Shown here one piece after another: positions 24,139 to 34,928 of a stretch of 64,000 bases of DNA. Each line of letters starts with the position of its first letter. Position 1 is the first letter of the stretch. This DNA is from Lepiota brunneoincarnata. Lineage: Eukaryota > Basidiomycota > Agaricomycetes > Agaricales > Agaricaceae. A program made the position numbers and the translations under genes. The stretch spans positions 496,001-560,000 of the forward strand of contig JAEBUN010000021.1 in the NCBI GenBank assembly GCA_023014365.1. Direction: 5' to 3'. Under the pieces are notes generated by a model. That model made no database searches and had not been told where the DNA came from. It saw only the letters and a list, made by a program, of their open reading frames with translations.

Positions 24139-24943
24139 GCGTGGATAGGATATCTTGATTACAGGTTGATCGGGAGCACTATGTAAGTCGCCGCAACTGT
24201 ACATACACTACACAATCCGGGTTGTTTATACTGGCGCCTGTGAAATTACATAATTCTCAATGTTCCCCGCCTTGCTGAATTTTCGAAAAATCATGGTCGA
24301 AGGTTGCAAAGCGTGGGTACTCTGTTACACATTGGGGGTGGGAAAAAAGGACTTTTCCATGAATTAGCTGCCGAATTTGTCACTTCAGTTCTAGATAATT
24401 CACATACGACGAAAACGCAAAAATAGACGATTCGTTTGTAGTGGGTGAATCCCACCCAGCGACCCAACACTGATATGTAATGTGATCACCCTGGTAGTCA
24501 AGCGTCTTGAATGGTCCTGACCAAGCGTCCCGGGCATTTGTGAGTAGGAGTTCTCGAATCGAGCATCGACGTTGTTCTTTACAAGATGACAAATGACGTG
24601 CTGTACATATAAGCTAGAGCTTCATAGGGCATACCTCGGTGTGAAGCTGCGTGATGCCAGCAAATCAGCTGATGGAGCATTTCTCTTCTCGTGACGCTGA
24701 GACCTCATGGGGAAGGGTTGCCACCCGTTGCTCGGGGTGACGACGCTGTGTGATGCAATTGCTTCTTTCCGAAGCCTATGGCGGTGGTTTTTTGATGGAG
24801 CCACCTGCCTAGAGACTCCTTCTGGCTATATGATATCTAATCTTGTGTATTTTATTCTTCGGATTGGACGGACGGTGACTTCTGACGCTCACCGAATGTA
24901 TAAAATGCCGCGGTGGAACTTTTAGACGTTCCAACAAACGCAC
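24139..24943. other. Intergenic, no gene seen
   Basis: Holds the presumed promoter of the sialidase-like gene. A TATA-like TATAAAAT lies at about 24899-24906, some 40 bases before the ATG. No other feature could be supported. Confidence 0.4.
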
Positions 24944-26258
24944 CCATGAGGGTCTTTGGGCTATTAATCTCCATCCTTAGCGTAACCACTGTCGTTCTCA
25001 GTGCCTCCCTCTTCCGTCGAGCTGCTATTAACCCCAGTGTCGACGGAGCAGCTACCCAGGTTCAACCCCGGAGGAGGAGGTACCTATCCCCGACTCACTA
25101 AGCTACAGGATGGGTCAATCCTCGCGGTTAGATAATTCAGCTTATTTTCATTACACGCTTACTAATGCTTACACATCTCCCACAAGGTCGTGACCTGCCT
25201 TCAGCGGGGCTAACCACATCCTCACCACCTACTCGATCCACCGACGGCGGAAATTCATTCTCATTCTGGGGAACAGTCGCAACCGCCACAAACGATCTCG
25301 ACAACGGTAACCTCGTCCAACTCCCCAACGGAGACATCATCTGTACTTTCAGGAACAACGACAGGAACGGGAATACATACACCTTTTATCGTATCACAGC
25401 TACTGTCTCGCATGATAACGGAAGAACTTGGAGTTTTCTTTCGCAAGTCGACCAGAGGTCTGCGAATGGCGTAAATGGACTTTGGGTGAGTTTTTCTTGG
25501 TTTCATCCGTACAATGATTAAGGAAGGACACGTCACATAGGAACCCTTCGGCCGCGTTGCTAGAAGCTGGTGCACTTCAGGTCTACTACGCAGCGGAAAA
25601 CAACGGTGGCGATCAAGACATTCTAATGCGTTCTTCTACCGATGGAGGTCGTACCTGGTCCGGCATTACAACCGTAGCAGGAGGCTCGACCAATGGCCGC
25701 GATGGCATGCCTGGCTGCGCGGACTTCAACGCCAATGGACAAAACAAGGTCATGTGCGTGTTCGAGACGACGGAAGGACTGGGAAGGTTCAGCGTCAAGA
25801 GCGTTGTTTCGAATGATGATGGAAGAACTTGGGGTGAGAGAGCACAGGTTTATGTGGCAACTGGCAGTAATAATAATGGTGAGTAGCTTTGACGCTTTAA
25901 AGTAGGCGATCTTACCCTTAACGTATTATCAGCCGGAGCCCCCCAGATCATTGCGACAACTGGAGGCGCGCTCGTGGTTTCGTTCATGACCGACGAAGAC
26001 ACTTCACTCCATCAATGGTACGCCTATAACATTCAAATATTCCTCGACCATTCGATAGCCTAACAAAAGGATAGGATAAATGGTGCTGACATGAAGATCG
26101 TTACCTCAGCATTCAGCGACCCAGCTAGTTGGGGACGCAAGGTCACCGTGTCGGGTGTTCAGTCGAACTGGCCTGGTCTTTTAGCGAAGAACGATGGTGG
26201 TGCTCTCGGTTGTGCTGATAATGGAGGCGCAGTTTGCCACCAAATCCACTTCGCTTAA
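24944..26258 (+). CDS. Secreted sialidase-superfamily glycosidase (Asp-box propeller, GH93/exo-arabinanase-like)
   Basis: Starts MRVFGLLISILSVTTVVLSA, a signal peptide, so the enzyme should be secreted. The body is a beta-propeller with three Asp-box motifs: SHDNGRTW (about 25411), STDGGRTW (about 25636) and SNDDGRTW (about 25809). Further blocks are GTYPRLTKLQDGSILA, DLDNGNLVQLPNGDIICTF, ADFNANGQNKVMCVFE and the final VQSNWPGLL. Introns lie near 25127-25186, 25485-25540, 25881-25931 and 26018-26072. One base around 25056 shifts the frame between the pro-region and the first propeller strand. The fold fits fungal GH93 exo-arabinanases or related exo-sialidases acting on plant cell-wall polysaccharide; the exact substrate is open. 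Confidence 0.8.
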
Positions 26259-26488
26259 TTCGTGTTCGTAGGCGAGATGGGGAACATTGACTATCATCGC
26301 CTGGGCGTCTTGTCAAATCAGCTTACCCCTTAGCAATAATCTCCGTGACATACACGGGAGCTGATAATGTAACAGCGGGAATTCATATTCGACCGAGATC
26401 ACAGACAGCAACTCTAGACATGAGTTCTGAGATAAGTGTCTAGATTACTGACCCCGTCCACTTCCGTGGGGTAACGTCTAACAACTCT

Positions 26489-27008
26489 ATGTCCAAATGT
26501 CTCTTGCATCATCTAAGTGAAGTTGGTAGAAATTCACCTCCCCCCCCCGAGCTTCTCCCTCACCCGATTGTTTCTATATGCAATCCATGGTTTGAAACCA
26601 ACTTGCCATTACCAAATATCACTGTTTTAACTTCGGGTTGTTGGAGTATGCCGAAGTTATTGAACTTCTTCAGTGTCCAAACTTGGTCTCACATCGTTTT
26701 TACAGGCCGGTGATAGGATTAGGCGGACGAGTATCAACACTAGCAAGCTCGCGGAGTTATTGTCGAGACCTATCATCCTCTCACATCTTCGACATTTCTC
26801 TTGGACATTCAAAGGAGCATCCAAATGGTGCGACCTATTTTTCCAGCAGTTGAATTTGCCCACCCTGCAATCACTACGGTGGTTCCACAAAGGCACCACC
26901 ACACCCCCGCCAACCTATCCGTTAATTCTTCCACCGCCTCCCTTCGACGTTGTTTACTTTGGAACTGCACGCACAAGATGGGGATACTGGATTTTGTATA
27001 TCTTCTAG
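26489..27008 (+). pseudogene. F-box/LRR protein fragment, left of NLR 3
   Basis: The frame 26673-27008 contains RPIILSHLRHFSWTFKG and LNLPTLQSLRWFHKG, the leucine-rich C-terminal part of an F-box protein. No F-box lies upstream. The nucleotide sequence from about 26630 to 26960 matches 30412-30720 in the same orientation, so NLR 3 is flanked by direct copies of this fragment. Confidence 0.6.
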
Positions 27009-27131
27009 TGTAACCGGGTGGGTACAGGGTGAGTTAATTTACATGATGTTCCCATGGTTCAGATCCTGTGGGAAGGTCACTGCTGTAGAAGCCAATGAGG
27101 ACAGCATTGATGGCACCCAAGAACTCAAGCT

Positions 27132-30114
27132 ATGACCCCCATTCGACGCACCATCTTAGAAGCCTCAGCAACGACCGTGATCGCTCACGGGCACGGGCTA
27201 CCGGCTACGCCTGGCCTTGTCGTACCCCCGACCAGCCCACTCCCGTCAAACCCGGAACCAATTGTCTCTACCACCGTTAACCTAGCTAATACTGTGTCGA
27301 AAATTGCACAGGAGGTCAGCAAACTGTTCCAGGATCTACCATACGTGAATGTTTTTGCGGGAATTTTGCTTCAAATCATCAAGATCAGGGAGGTGCGCAA
27401 GCTTGCTGGAAAATGAGATGCCCATCTAACCGCATAACAGGAAATACAAACCGAAAAGGATCGGTCTCAGGAACTCATCGAGAAGATACTGGGCAGGTCC
27501 AAGGTCATTCTCTATGGCCTGCGCCAAGTCGGTGCATCAGCGAACAGGAATCAGCTGAAGGATACAGAGGAAGAATTAGGAGAGTACAGCGGGTAACAAC
27601 ATCCGATCTCCCCCCCCCCTCCCCTCCACCCCGCGGATTGACTTATTCACTGCTCAGTCTCCTTGAACGAATCTACGAGACACTCACGACAAAGGCTCCA
27701 CAAGGCATACGGGGGAAATTGGATAAGCTCGTGAACCGGGATTCGAAGATTGAGACTCTGGCCAAGTACGACCGTCTCATCGATACCGTCCACGCGAATC
27801 TCAACGTACGTTCGGAATCCGCATTTATACTACTTGTCTTCATTCGACCTCTGCAGAGCGGACTCTTATTCAAGCTCATCAATCTAACTCAATCTACTCA
27901 CGCATCTTCAGGTCCTGCCAGGTACAACAAACCTCGTCCCACCTGCGTCTCATGTCCTGATCTTTGCCCCTCCATTCAGTACTCTCTACAAACCCATCCC
28001 TCATCCAGGTCAGATGATTGGGAGAGACAAAGAGAAATCCATGGTCATTGGAACGCTGCTCAATGACTCATCTCCACGGGTCGTGATCTTGGGGGCTGGC
28101 GGGATGGGTAAAACGACACTCGCTCTCACCGCCATACACGATCGCATGGTCTGTGAGAGATACCCTTCGCAGTACTTTGTCTCCTGCGAGACAGCCACGT
28201 CGCTATCTGGCCTGATTTGGGAAATTGCTGATGCGCTGCGTATCCCGCCTCCTGAACGCAGTTCTATCTCGGTTTCATGGAAGTACCATCCTATGCTTGG
28301 ATAACTTCGAGACCATTTGGGAGGATGAGGCGATCCGACAGGACATAGAGAACCTCTTATCTCACCTTGATCGCGTGCCCGAACTCGCAATTATTATGAC
28401 CATGCGTGGGACACAGCGCCCTTCTGGAGTTGCCTGGTCCAAGCCATTGCTCCCTCCCTTGAAGAAACTGAGCGACGGCGACTCAAAATTGATACTTGAA
28501 ATGGCTCAAGTACTGGTGGACAACTTCACCGAAAAATTGGTTCAAGTTGCCAATGGGATACCTCTTGCCATCAAGCTCATTGTTGCCCAATTACAAGAAG
28601 GGAACGAAAGCCCCGAATCATTGTGGGCGCGGTGGGAGTGGACACAGACCAAGGCCATAGGGATGGGTACCAAGCACTGCTTATCCAATCTCGACGCGTC
28701 CATTCACTTGTTGTTCCACAGTCCACGTATGCAAGCAGACCCGAATGCCATCCCGATTTTCGCCATGCTATCGAGCCTCCCGGATGGGTTCCTGTGTCGA
28801 CAAGAGGCCATTGACGAACTCCAAAGCCACTTGCCAGAAAGCATCCGTGTTCAGGAGACATTGGTATCCCTGCAGTGGGTATCGCTTATCCACGTCGATG
28901 GAACTGAGGAAACCTCAGATATCGTATGCTTGTGCCAATTCGGGAGTTCGGCATGAAGATAGAGATGGATCATTCCCTCAAGGACTGCTTAGCTGCCCTC
29001 TACGCAAAGATAGTGCACCGTTTCGCCAACTATACAAATCCTGGCTACTATGTTACGATTCCGCCGGAACTTCTCAATATACACTCGGTGTTCAAGATAG
29101 CACTTACGAGTGGTCGAGTAGATGAGAATATTGTGGAAGCTTCCATTGATTATACCCTCTGGTGCATTTATCTGGGCAATCTGACTTCGGAGATCATTGA
29201 CTTGGCACTGCAACAGAAGGCAGTTGAATTACCAAGCTTACAGGCACGATGTATTCCAGTCTTGTCGCATGTGTATTTGCGACAGGCTAAGCTAGACGAA
29301 GCCAAGTCGTCTCTCAAGCGAGCGATGGTTTCATCGCAGTCGCTTCAGCCTAGGACAAGTATATTTGCGACAGAATAAGCTAGACGAAGCAGAGTTGTCT
29401 TTTACGAGAGCGATGGAGCTTCATCAGCAGTCGCATGACGTGCTTGGCGAGGCCGACAATGCTCAGAACATGGGACAAGTACATTTGCGACGGGATAAGC
29501 TGGACGAAGCCAAGTCATCTTTCAAGAAAGCAATGGAGCTTCATCAGCAGTCGCATTCTGTACTCGGTGAGGCCAACAATGTCCAGAACCTGGGACAAGT
29601 ATATTTGCGACGGGATAAGCTAGACGAAGCCGAGTCGTCTTTCGAGAAAGCGATGGAGCTTCATTGGCAGTCGCATTCCGTGTTTGGTGAAGCCGACGAT
29701 GTCCAGATGCTGGGAGATGTATATTTGCGACGGAAAAAGGTAGACGAAGCCAAGTCGTCTTTCACAAAAGCCATGGAGCTTCATCGGCAGTCGTATGACG
29801 TGCTTGGTGAGGCCAACGATGTCCAGAAGCTGGGAGAAGCATCTTTGCAACGGGCTAAACTAGACGAAGCCAAGTCGTCTCTCAAGCGAGCGATGGTGCT
29901 TCATCGGCAGTCGCATTCCGTATTTGGGGAAGCTGGTGATGTCCAGCTGCTGGGACGAGTGTATTTGTGCTGGGACAGGTTGGATGAAGCTGAGGGATAT
30001 TTGAACCGAGCTCTTCTTCTTCACCGTCAATGCCAGTCACCACGAGATGAAACTACGGACTTAGAGCTACTTGAACAAGTTCGGAACCGCAGGGAGGTAT
30101 TATCCGCAGTATAA
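27132..30114 (+). pseudogene. NLR-like STAND protein 3 (paralog with a 20-bp deletion)
   Basis: Third member, with the cleanest NTPase start: MIGRDKEKSMVIG, then GAGGMGKTTLALTAIHDR. The intron before it is 58 nt, against 60 in NLR 1. Next to PPPERSS about 20 bases present in the two paralogs are missing (near 28260), which breaks the frame before ILCLDNFETIW. A one-base loss lies near 28910, and about 50 bases are missing near 29340 at the start of the TPR array. From 29365 an uninterrupted frame gives about six 40-residue TPR units ending in VRNRREVLSAV. Unlike NLR 1 and 2, its lesions include deletions. The ATG used here is upstream of the paralog start, where it has GTG. Confidence 0.85.
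29365..30000 (+). repeat. 120-bp tandem TPR-coding repeat of NLR 3
   Basis: GAGGCC/GAAGCC marks recur at about 29449, 29569, 29689, 29809 and 29929, an exact 120-bp period with no indels. The units are nearly interchangeable in sequence with those of NLR 1. Confidence 0.9.
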
Positions 30115-30399
30115 GCTATTTTCAGTACTTTCTGCATTACCTCATGTTTCTCATCTTCAGTTATCTCCAGTGGTTCGACTTTATTGTTGGTAGTTGACCA
30201 TTTTGGGGGGATCTCCATTTTCACTTGCTTCGTTGGAATGGCACAAAATCTTTATTCTACAGAAATCAATACACACACAAGAGCAGTGTAAAACGAGTTT
30301 GTCGTTAGCAACAAAATTTGTAAATGGCGAGTAAAACCGACAAAACGGTCATGGGGCTTAGGTCCGGTAAATCAGCCATTGCCTAACATCGCTGTCTTG

Positions 30400-30760
30400 A
30401 ACCTGGGAGCTACGGAGGGTGTCGAAGCTATAGCATTTCTTTCAATGTTCCAAACTTGGTCTCGTATCGTTTTTACAGACTGGTGATAGGATTCAGTTGA
30501 AGAACGTTCTATGCTAACAAACTCATCGAGTTGTTGTCGACGCCTATCATCCTCTCACATCTTCAGTACTTCTCTTGGACATTCAGCGGAGTGCCCATGT
30601 GGTGCGAACTCTTTTTTTCCATCGGTTGCGTTTATCCGTCCCGCGATCGCTTCAGTGGTTCCGCCAGGGAAACACTCCGCCCCCCTGCGACTTCTTCTGC
30701 GGCTTTCCCTCGGCGCTCTGGACTTTAAAAATCCGTACAAATCATGTCAACGACCCCAGT
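30400..30760 (+). pseudogene. F-box/LRR protein fragment, right of NLR 3
   Basis: Matches 26630-26960 in direct orientation (TPIILSHLQYFSWTFSG, then WFRQGN in a shifted frame). It is a degraded piece of an F-box protein C-terminus. Confidence 0.6.
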
Positions 30761-31568
30761 TGACTCAAATCGAGAATCTTATACTATTCAGTGTAGTCCG
30801 CCGTTTACTGAGAGTAGTCTGGAATTGCTCCGATTGAGCGGGCAGGCCATCGGGTTACCCAAACCATAATCGCCCGTTCCCAATTACTGCTATAGTATGG
30901 ACTCTACCACATCGTACGGGTTGATAATAAGGATGCTCGAAGGGAGGCTGGATCGTTCAATCCCATACCCTCCTTGTGGTTTCCCAAGGAAATATGTAGA
31001 TCAGATGCACAGGTCAGGAGGGGGTTGCAAGGGTTATCAACGATGGGTATTGCTTGGAGATAGTCAGAGAACAACTTGTGTGAATCGTTGTAGCATACCT
31101 GCTGTCTTTCTGCAATCCTGGGATAAAGTTTCCGGGAAAATCGGTGTATACTAATAGATCCTGACTCAATTATACCTTGGCGTTTTGACGTTTGCGCAAA
31201 CTTGTATTGGCAGGGGGAATCGCAGGCCAAGCGGTCTACCGCCACGGTTACTGAGCGGATTCCGATCCCCGCGCTTCCTGAGCTTCCTGTGTGACCCGCA
31301 CCTTCTGTGTTCCAGAGGCCGAGGTGGTACAGAAGCCAAATTACCGTCTAAGAACCTCCATGCTTATCGACTAATGACAATCTGCGGGAGTGCAAGTGCA
31401 GATTCCTGATAATTGCGAATAGCGACTTCTAGGAGTCATGGACAAAATACAAGGGCCAGCCTAGGTGAGCGGTTGAAACGACGTGGTGTACAAGGTGATC
31501 TCGAGTGAATAATGGTGGTGGTGGCCACAGGGGCCGACGCTCAAGGTTCAATCCAATGCAAACGATAT
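30761..31568. other. Intergenic, no gene seen
   Basis: Short frames on both strands without a domain. It marks the border between the duplicated accessory region and the conserved genes that begin at 31569. Confidence 0.4.
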
Positions 31569-34500
31569 TTACTCAACATCACGAACTCCCAACCGCACAA
31601 ACAATGTCGAGAACATATGTTGAGTGAGCTCCATGTCGTGTAACGGAAGGTGTCGATATCCTACCCCAGGCAGCATGAGCTTACTCGTCCCAGAAACTAG
31701 ATAGTAATAACGTACCAGGCTCAACCGTACTCAGCGGCGCACAATAAACCGCAATCCGCTCATCACCGTCCTCCTTCCCCTCCTGCCTGACCGCAAATTC
31801 CACAAAAATCAGGTCGCGCATCCCTCCCTCCAAACCACCAACACAATCAAATGGAATTGACAACGACTCTTGCCATATGGGATTGAACCCATTATTCTTC
31901 ACGACTTTTGTGCGATAGGAAACGCGCCTGGCAGCAGAGGTGATGGTAGCTGTTGCAGATGTAGATGTTTTATGACCTGCATCCGTCGCGGGTTTATATT
32001 TGTATGATGTGGAGCGGGATGAAGAGGGGAGGAAGGGAGAGGATGTCCAGTCGGGGATGTGGAGTGTCACTTCGATGAACGGGTCTACCACTGACTTTTC
32101 GATGATTTCTTGGCCGGAACTATCTCTGAAGCGAGGGAGTTGTTGTGCTGAGATGACCTGTGGTATCAAGCAGGTCAGATCCGTTGAGGACAACAAGATG
32201 GAAGGTCAGAATACACACGGTGACATCGAAGAAATGTTTGGTGTGTTTAGTCAAGCAACGCCTCCCCCTCAGTCCTCAACGCAAGAGGCTTGAGAACATA
32301 TCCACACTTGCCATTGCGTTGGAACATTGCCTGATTAATCGTATATCCAAGATCTGCGCACATGTTTATTCCCACTGACGGTCCAATGAACCAGTCACTC
32401 ACCAAACGTCTGCCAATTAATCGCTACAACCTGCGCGCCGGCAGCCCAATACCGATGCGGCTCATAATTCGTCGAACTGACCCTCATCCCCTTGGGATAA
32501 ATCCTAACAAGGTTCTTCTGGGTATGCTGGATCAGCTCCTTCATCGCGCCCGTGGCCTTCATCAGCCGATTCACGGCGTTCTCGGACAAAGAGAAAATAT
32601 GCTCTGGCGCATAGTCCACAGAAGCGTGAGTGCCAATACCATGGCACTTAATGCCCACGGTATAAACGAGGAGGGCTGCGAGGCGGAATGACATTTTGGG
32701 CTTCGCCGGTTGCTCTGAGGGAGGGGTAGGGGATGCTCCAGTGGAGGAAGGTGACGATTTTACTCGGATTTTGAGCCATTTTGATTTGAGCTCTTGTCGA
32801 ATGCCACCGCTTCCGCCTTGCTCTAAATCGGATTCTGAGGGTGAGGATGACTCGGAGGAGGATGTGAAGTTGAGTAGTGCCACGAGACGATCTTCTTGGA
32901 CTTTTGCTTGTTGACGTTGAGCTTGTTTTTCGGCGAGCTGGGCGACTACGAATTGGTTTTTTGCCTATAAATGCATAAATCATCTGGAACTTTGCGACAA
33001 TGCGTCGTTGGTTCTTACCTTCAATAGGATCTTGTACTTGAGCTCCTCTGGACTGGGCAGTCTGTCGAGTTTAGGTCGGTTCTCAACAGGGGCCTGGACG
33101 AGCGAATCACCAAAGACCTCTGTCATAATATCCACCAGCTTCTCTTGTTGGCGAATACTACAGTGCACTTCCGCGGAGATCAAGAGCGGGTAAGGAGAAG
33201 TGACGAAACCATACTTTGAAATAGCTTGGCAGATGTCGCGAAGGGAAACTTTCGAAGTGAAGGTGTTGCCGTGATATATCATGGGCTCCGAGTCTCCGTC
33301 ATAGACATCCACTGTTGAATGCTTGGGTGAGGAAAAAATCGAAATTATAGGGGTATAAACACGAACATTCGACGCTGCGGCAACTGTGCAATAATGCGCG
33401 GATATATCCCTCGATGGTGCTCACCCCTACGAGCTGGTGACCAACGAGATAGGTATTGTGTGAGGATGAGATATAATAGTCGGACAAAGATCTAGGTCAT
33501 ATCCTGACGAATTGGCTTTCCGCGTTCGGAAAACGCAGCGTTGTCAGGCGAGAGAAGGAACGAGGAGAACTGATCAAGTGACATTACAAGGCCCTCGCTT
33601 AAATTGCTCTTGTTGGGTATATTTGACGAAGATGGACTTGAGCTCGTCCTCGGACAGGGCAGACTGTGGAGCTAGTTAGAGCTGGAACGTTCTGACTGGG
33701 AATAACGAACTTTTTGAACCTCGGTCATGAATTTCGTAAAAGAATTCAAGTCGAGTTTTTGTCCACCGTCAGTACCAATTTTCCCGTATATTGCATTCAG
33801 TTCAGGACGATACTTGAGGGTTTTAACAAAGCGTTGAAAGCCCTCAAAGTCGAGATATCCTCGCTTTTCTGTGTCTGCTTCCTGCCCTCCTGATATTAGC
33901 CCGAAATGGCGCTTTAGCCTCTTGGTGACTCACCTGAAACATCTTCTGTAATTGAGGAGCCGTCAAAGTCACATTCAGCCTCTTACACAATCCTTCCACC
34001 TCATCAAACTCCAGCTTCTGATCTCCCTGCTCATCTGCTCCCTTCCAGTACCGCCGCTCCCAAATCGTCGTTCCTCAAATCCACATTGCCTAGGCCCGTC
34101 ATTCAACCCCTGTCTGATGGTATGTAGCTTCCTGAGCGACGCCTCCCAGAGTTTGAAGACATCGCGTGTATCGGCGACCATGTGCAGGGTTTTATATGAC
34201 CCATCGACGATATAGATGACCGTCAACCAGCGCGATTCCCATTTCTCAGGGGTACGAAATTGGATGCGATAGTACGATGTGTTTGTACCTGTTCGAATCT
34301 CCTTGATGGTTTCGATCGGTACTGTGATGGGTTCAGTGTTAGCGGCACAACATCAGGGACTCAATATGAGTGCGCACCTATGCCCCTCTTTCTCGACTTG
34401 AACAATATCTGACCCTCATCAGGATCAAGCCGAAATACGACACGTTTCTGCCCCTTCTCAGATACCTTTGTCATCTCCGTGCCCTTTTGCAAAGCTTCCG

Positions 34501-34681
34501 GAATAGATAGGTCAGTGCCATCCGCAGCAATGTGAGGTGGTGCAACACCCGGATCGAGAGAAAGTCCAGTCGAAGTAGGGATCGGAGAGGGTGTTTTTGA
34601 AGAGTTGACCAGAGGAAGTCTGGCAGACAGTCTCTTGGCCTGCCTCGAGACCTTATCTTTTGCCTTTTGCAAGGAGGACAT
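31569..34681 (-). CDS. PLC1: Phosphoinositide-specific phospholipase C
   Basis: Hydrolyses phosphatidylinositol 4,5-bisphosphate to IP3 and diacylglycerol. In order: a PH-like region ([30 protein letters not shown]), EF-hand part ([17 protein letters not shown]), X domain with catalytic His in [13 protein letters not shown] and the [15 protein letters not shown] block across an intron, a Ser-rich linker, the Y domain with [10 protein letters not shown] and [15 protein letters not shown], and a C2 domain ([13 protein letters not shown]) ending YRHLPLHD then a short exon to 31569. Full length for a fungal PLC. Single extra bases near 34102, 34069 and 33493 break the frame; removing each restores the family sequence, which suggests sequence error in an otherwise intact gene. 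Confidence 0.9.
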
Positions 34682-34928
34682 GGTGGTGCTCAGAATATTC
34701 GGTCATCCACAGCTCTCCACCCTCCTGGCTCTGTGCTTTCCCCCCTTGCACCGCCTGGAACCTGTCACTGTCATGTGATCGTGATGGCCCCTCCATTCCT
34801 CGCAATGAATTCAAAGTGCCATGTCAAAGTATTCTACATAAGGCGCAGCCATTATGTACTTCTACACGGGGCAATGCGCGAGTCATCTGGGCGCTGGCGA
34901 CCGAGTACCCTACACCGCCCTGCTTGGG

